From: CALBZH01 sp964538515
GTDB taxonomy: Bacteria; Desulfobacterota; Syntrophobacteria; Syntrophobacterales; Syntrophobacteraceae
NCBI GenBank assembly: GCA_964538515.1
Contig: CAZIEW010000092.1
Location: forward strand, 1-14,802
Length of the DNA stretch: 14,802 bases
Direction of reading: 5' to 3'
Positions 6,336 through 13,475 of this stretch are shown piece after piece. Numbering within the stretch: the stretch's first letter is position 1; each line of letters begins with the position of its first letter. The notes under the pieces are model-generated. The model saw nothing but the letters and a program-made list of their open reading frames with translations. It was not told the DNA's origin and searched no databases. Both the position numbers and the translations under genes were made by a program.

Positions 6336-8453
6336 ATGCTGCGGAATCCCCGATGGTCCATGGAAGAGCTCGGGACGTGGGCGAGATGGGGCCATGCGGC
6401 AGAACGGATCTCCGATCTCCTTCGCCCGCATGACTTCCTATGGCCCGAGTCCGTCTCAAGCCTCGAGAGTCTCTTCCCGCTCGTGCAATGCGCCTACGGT
6501 GCCCGCCTGACTGCGCAAGCGCTGGCAGGATCGGCGCTTGCACAGCGTGAGCGAGCCCCTGCGTGGGCTGCCACGTGGTGTGAAGACCATCTAAGCCTTG
6601 CCGACCTTGGGCTGCCTTTGGACTGGCGGACCGCTGCGTCCATCCCGTGGACGATGGTCCCCCTGGCCCTGGCGGGGCCGACCTTTGGCCGAATATGCTG
6701 GTGCCTCGTCGGGATGCTCCCTTCGGGCCTGCCGGTCCGTTCCGTTCCCGATTGGTGGGATGTCGTAACCGATGCCGAAACCCGCCAGGCAGTAGCCGAC
6801 CTCATGGGGATGCTCGATCGGGCTGAAGGGATTCGGGTTTTCTTTTGGCCGTTCCTGGTCAGCCCTGAGACCGTTCAGTTATGTGGGCCGTCCCTGGCGC
6901 TGCCGCTCTACCTGGCAAGCTGGGGTCTGAAACGGATGGTCCAGCCCAAAGGACTCTTGGCAACGGGCATCATGGACGACAGCGGTCGGTTACAACCGAC
7001 GGGGCACTTGGAAACGAAGGCTGCGCTGGCGATGAGAGAAGGATTCCGTGCTTTGATGGCCCCGGCCTCAGAGAAACTCTGCTTCCCTTCTTCAGAACGC
7101 TTTGAGATGCTGACGGTTTCAACTCTGGAAGAAGCAACGTTTCTTTGGGAGGGCTATGCATCCGGGAACGGCAGCAGCTTGCTCCAGCAAATCCGGTCGA
7201 TCGGAGAGCCCGAATGGACAGCGGCTGGCGCCCATCTCCTTCGGCACGAGATGCTGGGCCTTCCCGGACTCATGAATCGATACGCACAGTCCTTGGAGAC
7301 AGTCCTTGCGAAGAGAGATCTTGTCATTCCATGGATCAATAATCTCGAGCGCATGGTGGATAATCCTCATGCTTGCCTGCATACTCTGAGGGACCTGCTT
7401 CAACCACTGGAGCCTTCCCGTGTCCTCAGTTTTGCCAAGCGTTTCCCGATGGATGGGTTCCGACTGGCTCAGATTCAGCTCTCCTGTGCCAACCATTGCG
7501 GCAATCCGGAAGCCGCTTCAGAATGGCTTGCCGTCTGCCGACAGTTGGAGCCTTCCCTGGCAGCATACGCCGAGACACTGATGGTGACGGCGGACCGGGC
7601 GAACCGACAGCTCGTTGCAGAACGACACAACCGATATGTTTTCAGCGCCTCAATCCCCGAAGAGCTGGCGGCGGTGCTGGCGGACTTGAGAGAGCTCCAT
7701 GCGGTGAGCAGGCGTAGAAGCCCTGGAGCTGTTTGTGAGCCACTGGGGCGCTTGTACGGGACCCTAGCCCAAAACTTCGGGTTTTGCGGGCCAGCGCACC
7801 TCGCTTCGGTGAGAGAAATGGTCGAGATGGCTCAGCAGGCGTTTGGCGGTGGGAGAGTCCCGGAGCTCAGAGATGATTGGCAGCGCCAGTTCAGTACCCT
7901 CCTCTATGCCTTCCTGGACGCCGGGGATTATGACGAGGCAACTTCGGCTTTAGCTGATTATCTTGGCAGACCACTTGCTGCAATCGAGTCTGCTGCGTGT
8001 ATTGAAGATTTGAATCCCTATCAGCATGCGGCACTGGCACGCTACCTCGTCGACGCGGATGTTGCGGCTCCAGCCTACCTGGCTTGGGCTATTAGAAAGC
8101 GCGACGCCGTATTTCGGCGCCATCCCTGGCAGCTGTGGGCCGCAAATATCGCGGATTTAGCAACGGATCCAGAGGACAAAATTCGCATGGGCGTCAAATC
8201 GATCGAATGCTGTCTGGCTCAAGGACCAACCGTGCAGGTCATGGCCCTCATGCCGCTAAGCAGGCTCCGTTCACTGGACCGGGTTTCAGGGGAGTGGATC
8301 AACGCTACGGTTCAGCGTGTCATCAGCCTGTTGAGAGGCTCGAGCCTCCATGTCCATCATTTTCAGGAACTGCTCGATAAGGACGATCCGGCTGAGCTCC
8401 TCGACTGTGTTGCTGCTTTTCGGACGCGACTGTTTCCTTTCAGCTATCGATGA
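6336..8453 (+). CDS. Lon-like (S16) serine protease domain protein with helical C-terminus
   Basis: In this 705-aa protein, residues 165-245 match the proteolytic domain of Lon: CGPSLALPLYLASW with the candidate nucleophile Ser186, then ATGIMDDSGRLQPTGHLETK with Lys228 in the place of the Lon catalytic Lys, then an MAP strand end. The Ser-Lys distance is 42 residues, against 43 in E. coli Lon (679 and 722). There is no AAA ATPase or Lon substrate-binding domain. Residues 1-160 are Trp-rich and helical. Residues 280-705 look like a long array of helical pairs of the TPR or HEAT kind (for example LLYAFLDAGDYDEATSAL), with no SAVED or CARF features I can see. GGAG at 6323-6326 lies 9 bases before the ATG. 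Its position after an anti-sigma-like protein suggests that protein may be its substrate. The protease domain call is good; the activity and trigger are inferred. Confidence 0.7.
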   Translation: MLRNPRWSMEELGTWARWGHAAERISDLLRPHDFLWPESVSSLESLFPLVQCAYGARLTAQALAGSALAQRERAPAWAATWCEDHLSLADLGLPLDWRTAASIPWTMVPLALAGPTFGRICWCLVGMLPSGLPVRSVPDWWDVVTDAETRQAVADLMGMLDRAEGIRVFFWPFLVSPETVQLCGPSLALPLYLASWGLKRMVQPKGLLATGIMDDSGRLQPTGHLETKAALAMREGFRALMAPASEKLCFPSSERFEMLTVSTLEEATFLWEGYASGNGSSLLQQIRSIGEPEWTAAGAHLLRHEMLGLPGLMNRYAQSLETVLAKRDLVIPWINNLERMVDNPHACLHTLRDLLQPLEPSRVLSFAKRFPMDGFRLAQIQLSCANHCGNPEAASEWLAVCRQLEPSLAAYAETLMVTADRANRQLVAERHNRYVFSASIPEELAAVLADLRELHAVSRRRSPGAVCEPLGRLYGTLAQNFGFCGPAHLASVREMVEMAQQAFGGGRVPELRDDWQRQFSTLLYAFLDAGDYDEATSALADYLGRPLAAIESAACIEDLNPYQHAALARYLVDADVAAPAYLAWAIRKRDAVFRRHPWQLWAANIADLATDPEDKIRMGVKSIECCLAQGPTVQVMALMPLSRLRSLDRVSGEWINATVQRVISLLRGSSLHVHHFQELLDKDDPAELLDCVAAFRTRLFPFSYR

Positions 8454-8617
8454 GGGGGATACCACGATGGCGCCGTCGGAACCGTGGAGAGAAAGCGAAG
8501 GAATTACCCTCTGATCGAGGCCGGCTTGCTCGCAATGCGACGTGCGGGAGACGGATTCAGGCAGCGCCCGTTGGAGATGAATTCCGGTGGGATTCGGTGA
8601 TCCGTGCGCGTAACATG
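8454..8617. other. Non-coding spacer after the Lon-like gene
   Basis: I see no convincing gene, repeat or strong hairpin here. A 68-codon plus-strand frame (8450-8656) runs through it, but it is Arg/Lys-rich, crosses the tRNA terminator and lacks a ribosome site. No clear terminator for the plus-strand cluster is visible, so that transcript may end by Rho or run into the convergent tRNA terminator, whose stem is symmetrical. Confidence 0.5.
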
Positions 8618-8620
8618 CGC

Positions 8621-8662
8621 AAAAAAAAGAAAAAGGACTTGAGCCGATTTGGCTAAGTCCTT
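8621..8662 (-). terminator. Rho-independent terminator of the tRNA-Ala gene
   Basis: On the minus strand AAGGACTT pairs with AAGTCCTT (8655-8662 and 8633-8640). An inner GCC/GGC pair continues the stem, and an almost pure T-run of about 13 bases follows (complement of 8621-8634). It lies just downstream of the tRNA CCA end. This is a textbook intrinsic terminator. Confidence 0.92.
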
Positions 8663-8670
8663 GTTTTCTC

Positions 8671-8746
<76 letters not shown>

Positions 8747-8759
8747 CGAAGTGGCCGTA

Positions 8760-8788
8760 TCTATAACGGAGACGGCTTGGTGTGTCAA
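8760..8788 (-). promoter_or_regulatory. Sigma-70 promoter of tRNA-Ala
   Basis: On the minus strand, a perfect -35 box TTGACA (8788-8783) is followed after exactly 17 bases by TATAGA (8765-8760). Transcription should begin about 7 bases before the tRNA 5' end at 8746, leaving almost no leader. The near-consensus boxes fit a strongly expressed stable RNA. Confidence 0.88.
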
Positions 8789-8798
8789 CCCTTTTGTG

Positions 8799-8817
8799 GG
8801 ACCCGTTCACGGGGTCC
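8799..8817. other. Small hairpin between argJ and the tRNA promoter
   Basis: GGACCC (8799-8804) pairs with GGGTCC (8812-8817) around a 7-base loop. It lies 27 bases after the argJ stop. On the minus strand it is not followed by a T-run, so it is at best a weak terminator or an mRNA 3'-end stabiliser. Confidence 0.4.
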
Positions 8818-8843
8818 AGGGATTCGGGGATCCGCTCCTGCCC

Positions 8844-10058
8844 TTAGGTGCGGTAGGATGCGTTGATCTTGACGTAGTCGAAGGAAAAGTCGCAGGTGTA
8901 GACGCTCATCTCCGCGCTCCCCATACCGAGGTTCAGGGTCACCAGGATTTCCTTCTGTTTGAAAACGCGGCCGGCTTCGGCTTCGACCTCATCGCCTGCG
9001 ACCGGCGTGCCGTCACGGAAGACGCACACCTCGTCAAAATGCAGGGTGAGCTTGTTCGGATCGAGGGGGACACCCGCCCGGCCGGCCGCCGCCACGATCC
9101 GGCCCCAGTTGGCGTCCTGACCGAAGAACGCCGTCTTGACGAGCGGGGAATTCGCAACGGTCATCGCAACGCTCTTGGCGCTCGCTTCATCCGCCGCGCC
9201 GGCGACGCGGACTTCGATGAGCTTGGTCGCCCCTTCCCCGTCCATGACGATCTGTTTGGCCAGATCCAGGAGGACGGCACTCAAAGCCCCAGCGAAGGCT
9301 TGCGTCTCCGGCGACTCCTTTGACAAAAGGAGGCCATTGCCTGCCTTGCCACTGGCCATGACGAGGAGCGTATCGTTCGTGCTCGTGTCCCCGTCCACCG
9401 TAACGCAGTTGAAGCTGGACGCCGTTTCTTCAGCCACAACCTCCTGCAGGAGAACCGGATCGATGGCTGCGTCGGTGCCCACGAAGGCCAGCATGGTTGC
9501 CATGTTAGGCGCGATCATCCCCGAGCCCTTGGCGATCCCGCCGATGGTCACGCTCTTGCCGTCGATCGCCACAGATGCACTCGCCATCTTGGGAACCAGG
9601 TCCGTTGTCATGATGGCGCGGGCCGCGTCGGCCCAGCCGTCCACCCGAAGCGACCCCACCAGCTGGGGCAAGACCTCCGCCAGGGGATCCAGGCGAATCT
9701 GCTGACCGATGACGCCCGTCGAAGCCACCAAAATGTCGGCTTCCTGAACCGAAAGGGCCGCAGCCGTCATGCGAGTCATTTCGGCGGCGCGCCGGAGCCC
9801 TTCTTCTCCCGTGCAGGCGTTCGCGATCCCGGCGTTGACCACCAAGCCTTTGGATCGCCGATTCTTCGACAGTTTCTCTTTGCAGATTTCAACGGGTGCG
9901 GCGCAAAACCGGTTGGTGGTGAAAACACCGGCCGTGGCTGCGCCGCCGCGATCATCGGCCACGATGATCGCACAATCGAGCCGGTCCTTGTACCGCATCC
10001 CTGTGGCAGCGGCCGCCGCCTTGAACCCCGGGATTTCGAAAGGCTCCCTACTGACCAC
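8844..10058 (-). CDS. argJ: Bifunctional ornithine/glutamate N-acetyltransferase ArgJ
   Basis: ArgJ moves the acetyl group from N-acetylornithine to glutamate, recycling it in arginine synthesis, and in bifunctional forms it also acetylates glutamate from acetyl-CoA. The 404-aa protein carries KGSGMIAPNMATML at about 177-190. Cleavage between Ala187 and Thr188 would give the alpha and beta chains, with Thr188 as nucleophile. VDGDTSTNDT (221-230) and FGQDANWGR are further family hallmarks. No ATG lies near the family's N-terminus (FEIPGFKAA). The GTG at 10058-10056 gives the expected length and overlaps the end of secA, whose stop is at 10050-10048, so translation is probably coupled to secA. 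Starts further upstream would lie well inside secA. A short NAGS gene nearby also serves the first arginine step. Confidence 0.93.
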   Translation of the reverse strand: MVSREPFEIPGFKAAAAATGMRYKDRLDCAIIVADDRGGAATAGVFTTNRFCAAPVEICKEKLSKNRRSKGLVVNAGIANACTGEEGLRRAAEMTRMTAAALSVQEADILVASTGVIGQQIRLDPLAEVLPQLVGSLRVDGWADAARAIMTTDLVPKMASASVAIDGKSVTIGGIAKGSGMIAPNMATMLAFVGTDAAIDPVLLQEVVAEETASSFNCVTVDGDTSTNDTLLVMASGKAGNGLLLSKESPETQAFAGALSAVLLDLAKQIVMDGEGATKLIEVRVAGAADEASAKSVAMTVANSPLVKTAFFGQDANWGRIVAAAGRAGVPLDPNKLTLHFDEVCVFRDGTPVAGDEVEAEAGRVFKQKEILVTLNLGMGSAEMSVYTCDFSFDYVKINASYRT

Positions 10059-12570
10059 AGCACTTTTTGTATTTTTTCCCGCTCCCGCAGGGGCATGGAT
10101 CGTTTCGCCCAACTTTCTTGTCCTTTCTAACGGCCGGCTTTTTGGCTGCGCCCTCCGCCGGACCAAAATACATCGGTTGATCGGCCTGCTCCTGCCGAAG
10201 CTCCTCAACCTGCTCCTCGCGCTGGAGCTGGATGTGAAAGAGCAACCGAACGGTTTCCTCTTTCACCCGCTCGATCATGTCCTCAAACAGATCATGCGCC
10301 TCCCGCTTGTATTCGACCAGAGGATCCCGCTGCCCGTACCCGCGAAGCCCGATCCCCTCCTTAAGGTGGTCCATGTTGAGCAGGTGGTCCTTCCACAGAG
10401 AATCGACCGTCTGGAGCAGAACAAACCCCTCCAGATCCCGCATGACCGGCTCACTGAATTCCTTCTCCCTCGCCTCGTAGCGCTCGAGCACGCGATTCCA
10501 GAGATCCTCCCGCAGCGTCTCCTGGTCGATGTCCCCAAGCCCCTCCGCCGTCAGCGTGAGCTGGATTCCGAAGGAGCGTGCGATTTCGATGCACAGGTTC
10601 TCCAGATCCCAATCCTCGGCATACGTCTTGTCCCCGGTGTACTGGCCAACAATGCCGTTCAGGACGTCTTCGGCCATGTCGAGAACGACGGGCTTCAGGT
10701 CCCCGCCTTGAAGCGCTTCCCGCCGCTGCCTGTAGATCACCTCGCGCTGCATGTTCATGACATCGTCGTATTCCAGCAGCTGCTTGCGCACCGTGAAGTT
10801 CTGCGCTTCAACCCGGGCCTGGGCATTTTCGATGGCGCGGCTGATCATGCGGTGCTCAATCGGCTCATCTTCTTCCATACCGATCCGCTCCATGAGACCG
10901 GACAGCCGGTCCGCCGCGAAGATGCGCATCAGATCGTCCTCGAGGGACAGGTAGAAGCGTGATGAGCCCGGATCGCCCTGGCGCCCGGCACGGCCGCGCA
11001 GCTGATTGTCGATCCGGCGGGCCTCGTGGCGCTCGGTGCCCAAGATATGCAAGCCGCCCAATTCGGTCACGCCGGGGCCCAGCACGATGTCCGTGCCTCG
11101 GCCCGCCATATTGGTGGAGATCGTCACCGCACCGAATTGCCCCGCCTTGGCGACGATCTCGGCTTCCTGCTCATGGTGCTTGGCGTTGAGGACCTGATGC
11201 GGGACCCCTTGGCGCTTAAGCATTTCGCTCAGCCGCTCGGACTTCTCGATGCTCACGGTCCCAACCAAGACCGGCCGCCCCACCGCGTGCAGCTCTTTGA
11301 TCTCGCGAGCCGCAGCCCGGAACTTCTCCTTTTCCGTTCGATAGATGCAGTCAGGGTAATCGGTACGCACCATCTTCCGGTGCGTCGGGATCACCACGAC
11401 GTCAAGCTTGTAGATTTTGGCGAATTCCGGCGCTTCGGTGTCCGCCGTACCGGTCATACCCGCCAGCTTGTCGAACATGCGGAAGTAGTTCTGGAACGTG
11501 ATCGAGGCCAGGGTCTGGTTCTCGTTTTCGATCGTGACGTTTTCCTTGGCCTCGAGCGCCTGGTGCAGCCCCTCGCTGTAGCGTCGGCCAGGCATGAGCC
11601 GACCGGTGAACTCGTCGACGATGATGACCTTGCCCTCCTTGACGATGTAGTCGACGTCACGCTTAAACAGGATGTGGGCCCGCAAGGCCTGCTGAACATG
11701 GTGGAGAATGTCGATGTGGCGCGGATCGTAGAGGTTGTCAATGCCCAGGATGTTTTCAAGTCGCGCCACGCCTTCTTCCGTCAGGGCGACCGTCCTCGAC
11801 TTCTCCTCTCTTGTATAGTGGGCTTCCGCAGAAAGCTGCGGAATCACCTTGTTGATCCGGTAGTAGAGCTCCGTCGACTTCTCGGCGGGGCCGGATATGA
11901 TGAGCGGTGTGCGCGCCTCGTCGATCAGAATGCTGTCGACTTCGTCCACAATCGCATAGTGGAGATCCCGTTGAACCATGTCGGCCAAACGGAACTTCAT
12001 GTTATCGCGCAGGTAATCGAACCCGTACTCGTTGTTGGTCCCGTAGGTCACATCCGCGTTGTAGGCGATCTTTCGCTCGGCGTCGTCCAGTCCGTGAACG
12101 ATGCACCCCACCGATAAGCCGAGGAATTTATAGACGGCCCCCATCCACTCACTGTCGCGGCGGGCCAGGTAATCGTTGACGGTGACCAGGTGAACACCCC
12201 TGCCCGTCAACGCGTTCAGATAGACCGGCAGGGTGGCGACAAGGGTCTTGCCTTCGCCGGTCTTCATTTCGGCGATCTTGCCCTGGTGGAGCACAACGCC
12301 ACCGATCAGCTGGACGTCAAAAGGCCGCATGCCCAGCGTCCGGATCGATGCTTCCCGGGCCACGGCGAACGCTTCGGGAAGGAGGTCATCCAGCGGCTCG
12401 CCGTTCGCCAATCGCTGCTTGAATTCCACCGTTTTTCCCTGAAGCTGCGCATCGCTGAGGGTACGGATTTGTGGCTCGAGCTGATTCGTTTGATCCACAA
12501 GCGGTGCGATTCGCTTGAGATTCCGATCGTTCTGACTGCCAAAGACCTTCTTGAGTAAGGCTCCTATCAT
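10048..12570 (-). CDS. secA: Preprotein translocase ATPase SecA
   Basis: SecA is the cytosolic motor that pushes unfolded preproteins through SecYEG. The 840-aa protein is of normal length for the family. It has Walker A TGEGKT at 104-109, Walker B DEVD at 209-212, TYGTNNEYGFDYLRDNM at about 175-191, the second-lobe motif STNMAGRGTDI, and the RAGRQGDPGSSRFYLSLED stretch. It ends in the zinc-binding SEC-C tail NDPCPCGSGKKYKKCCGQ, with the CxC...CC ligands that help bind SecB or ribosomes. The ATG at 12570 is preceded by a weak purine-rich site (GAGAG). A promoter and leader hairpin lie upstream. argJ overlaps its 3' end. Nothing unusual is seen in the coding sequence. Confidence 0.98.
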   Translation of the reverse strand: MIGALLKKVFGSQNDRNLKRIAPLVDQTNQLEPQIRTLSDAQLQGKTVEFKQRLANGEPLDDLLPEAFAVAREASIRTLGMRPFDVQLIGGVVLHQGKIAEMKTGEGKTLVATLPVYLNALTGRGVHLVTVNDYLARRDSEWMGAVYKFLGLSVGCIVHGLDDAERKIAYNADVTYGTNNEYGFDYLRDNMKFRLADMVQRDLHYAIVDEVDSILIDEARTPLIISGPAEKSTELYYRINKVIPQLSAEAHYTREEKSRTVALTEEGVARLENILGIDNLYDPRHIDILHHVQQALRAHILFKRDVDYIVKEGKVIIVDEFTGRLMPGRRYSEGLHQALEAKENVTIENENQTLASITFQNYFRMFDKLAGMTGTADTEAPEFAKIYKLDVVVIPTHRKMVRTDYPDCIYRTEKEKFRAAAREIKELHAVGRPVLVGTVSIEKSERLSEMLKRQGVPHQVLNAKHHEQEAEIVAKAGQFGAVTISTNMAGRGTDIVLGPGVTELGGLHILGTERHEARRIDNQLRGRAGRQGDPGSSRFYLSLEDDLMRIFAADRLSGLMERIGMEEDEPIEHRMISRAIENAQARVEAQNFTVRKQLLEYDDVMNMQREVIYRQRREALQGGDLKPVVLDMAEDVLNGIVGQYTGDKTYAEDWDLENLCIEIARSFGIQLTLTAEGLGDIDQETLREDLWNRVLERYEAREKEFSEPVMRDLEGFVLLQTVDSLWKDHLLNMDHLKEGIGLRGYGQRDPLVEYKREAHDLFEDMIERVKEETVRLLFHIQLQREEQVEELRQEQADQPMYFGPAEGAAKKPAVRKDKKVGRNDPCPCGSGKKYKKCCGQ

Positions 12571-12633
12571 CGTGCTGCCACTCTCTTTTCATCGGATTGG
12601 GGGAGAGAGAATCGGGTGCATTCACACAAAGAA

Positions 12634-12652
12634 GGGCACGTCATCCGTGCCC
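12634..12652 (-). promoter_or_regulatory. Leader hairpin of secA
   Basis: GGGCACG and CGTGCCC form a perfect 7-bp stem around a 5-base loop. On the minus strand it lies between the putative secA promoter and its ATG and is followed by TTCTTTGT. It could act as a weak attenuator, or it may be one more copy of the CACGGATGA repeat that fills this spacer, because the loop side reads CACGGATGA. Confidence 0.45.
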
Positions 12653-12677
12653 CTAAGCTTCCCGGTTGTTTCAGGCC

Positions 12678-12706
12678 AATATAAGCCACAATCTGCGAAT
12701 TTGCAA
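12678..12706 (-). promoter_or_regulatory. Putative sigma-70 promoter of secA-argJ
   Basis: On the minus strand TTGCAA (12706-12701) and TATATT (12683-12678) are separated by 17 bases. The transcript would start near 12671, leaving a leader of about 100 bases before the secA ATG. The boxes are good matches, and the surrounding stretch is more AT-rich than its neighbours. It was found by eye only. Confidence 0.6.
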
Positions 12707-12756
12707 TTTACCTGCCACTACCAGTTGCTGCGAAGGGGTCCGGGGCCCAGAAGAAG

Positions 12757-12936
12757 ACACGGATGGACACGGATGAAAGCACACGGATGAACAGCGATGA
12801 CAACCGAAGGGAGAAAATGTTGGGCTGAGCCATTAAGCCCCTGCATGGCAGCGCGTTAGAAGCGCGCATTTCCCTCTTCGCCACCCCCTCCTCCATCCGT
12901 CTCCATCCGTGCGCCTCTATCCGTGCTCATCCGTGT
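12757..12936. repeat. Inverted array of ACACGGATG-type short repeats
   Basis: ACACGGATG occurs at 12757-12765, 12767-12775 and 12781-12789. Inverted copies (CATCCGT or CATCCGTGT) lie at 12894-12900, 12904-12910 and 12928-12936, with a variant TATCCGTG at about 12918-12925. Together they form a large imperfect inverted repeat in the 365-base spacer between secA and the acetyltransferase gene. The last copy touches that gene's stop codon. Spacing between copies is short and irregular, so this is not a CRISPR array. Similar CACGGAT repeats occur between genes in many bacteria. Confidence 0.7.
12822..12867 (-). terminator. Weak hairpins that may end the fdhD-desulfurase-NAGS transcript
   Basis: On the minus strand, a 5-bp stem GCGCG/CGCGC (12851-12867) and then GGGCT/AGCCC (12822-12840) follow the acetyltransferase gene. 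The second is followed by AACATTTTC. These are modest stems with a poor T-run, so termination here is only a suggestion. Confidence 0.3.
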
Positions 12937-13448
12937 CAGGCTTCCGTCTTTGCACTCGCGGCAGACTCCGCCCCTCGGGGAATCACGTCGTAGACCAGCG
13001 CCACCTCGTCGCATTCGGGAAACTTCGGGCAATGCAGACAATCCGCCCAGATCTTGTGAGGAAACACATTCTTGTCCACGACGCGAAAGCCCATGTGCTC
13101 AAAAAAGGCCGTCTCGTATGTGAGGGTGAAAAGCCTCTGAATACCAAGCGCTCGGGCTTCTTCAAGGCAGGCCTCCACCAGCTGCCGACCGTACCCCTTT
13201 CCCTGCCGTCCTTCGTCCACGGCCAGCGAGCGGATTTCGGCCAGATCCTCCCAGATGATGTGGAGGCTGCAGCATCCCACGACCTGACCCGACTCCTCGT
13301 CCCGGACCACGAACATGTCTCGGATGTTCGTGTAAAGCTCGCTCAAGGACCGGGGGAGCAGTTTGCCCTGCTGGGCGAATCGTCCCAGCATCTTCTGGAT
13401 GATCGCCACGTCGCGTATGTGGGCCTTTCGTATCGCAGTGGAATTCAT
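12936..13448 (-). CDS. Short GNAT-type N-acetylglutamate synthase (ArgA-short)
   Basis: This 170-aa GNAT acetyltransferase begins IRKAHIRDVAIIQKML and has GKLLPRSLSELY, DLAEIRSLAVDEG, the acetyl-CoA loop RQGKGYGR at 81-88, LTYETAFFEHMGF, and a Cys motif DCLHCPKFPECDE (Cys137, 140 and 146). This is the pattern of single-domain ArgA proteins that make N-acetylglutamate from acetyl-CoA and glutamate, the first step of arginine synthesis. The ATG at 13448 is chosen for an AAAGG six bases upstream; an ATG seven codons earlier is possible. It lies 27 bases after the cysteine desulfurase gene in the same direction. ArgJ nearby can do the same reaction, so the two may back each other up. The GNAT call is firm; the substrate is inferred from the family. 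Confidence 0.85.
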   Translation of the reverse strand: MNSTAIRKAHIRDVAIIQKMLGRFAQQGKLLPRSLSELYTNIRDMFVVRDEESGQVVGCCSLHIIWEDLAEIRSLAVDEGRQGKGYGRQLVEACLEEARALGIQRLFTLTYETAFFEHMGFRVVDKNVFPHKIWADCLHCPKFPECDEVALVYDVIPRGAESAASAKTEA

Positions 13449-13475
13449 CGAGCGCCTTTCTCGGTGCACTGGGCC

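Noticed and set aside
6336..8453. Reading the 705-aa protein as a CalpL homologue
   Set aside because: The Lon-type domain fits, but I could not see a SAVED domain, and the C-terminal part looks like helical repeats instead.
8450..8656. 68-codon plus-strand frame after the Lon-like gene
   Set aside because: It is basic and low-complexity and runs through the tRNA terminator and its A-run, so it is unlikely to be coding.
8751..12558. Long plus-strand frames opposite argJ and secA
   Set aside because: They lie fully antisense to strongly conserved genes and have Arg/Pro/Leu-rich content typical of GC-rich shadow frames.
12757..12936. ACACGGATG copies as a CRISPR array
   Set aside because: The units are only 9 bases, the gaps are irregular and short, and half the copies are inverted. 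CRISPR repeats are longer and all in one direction.
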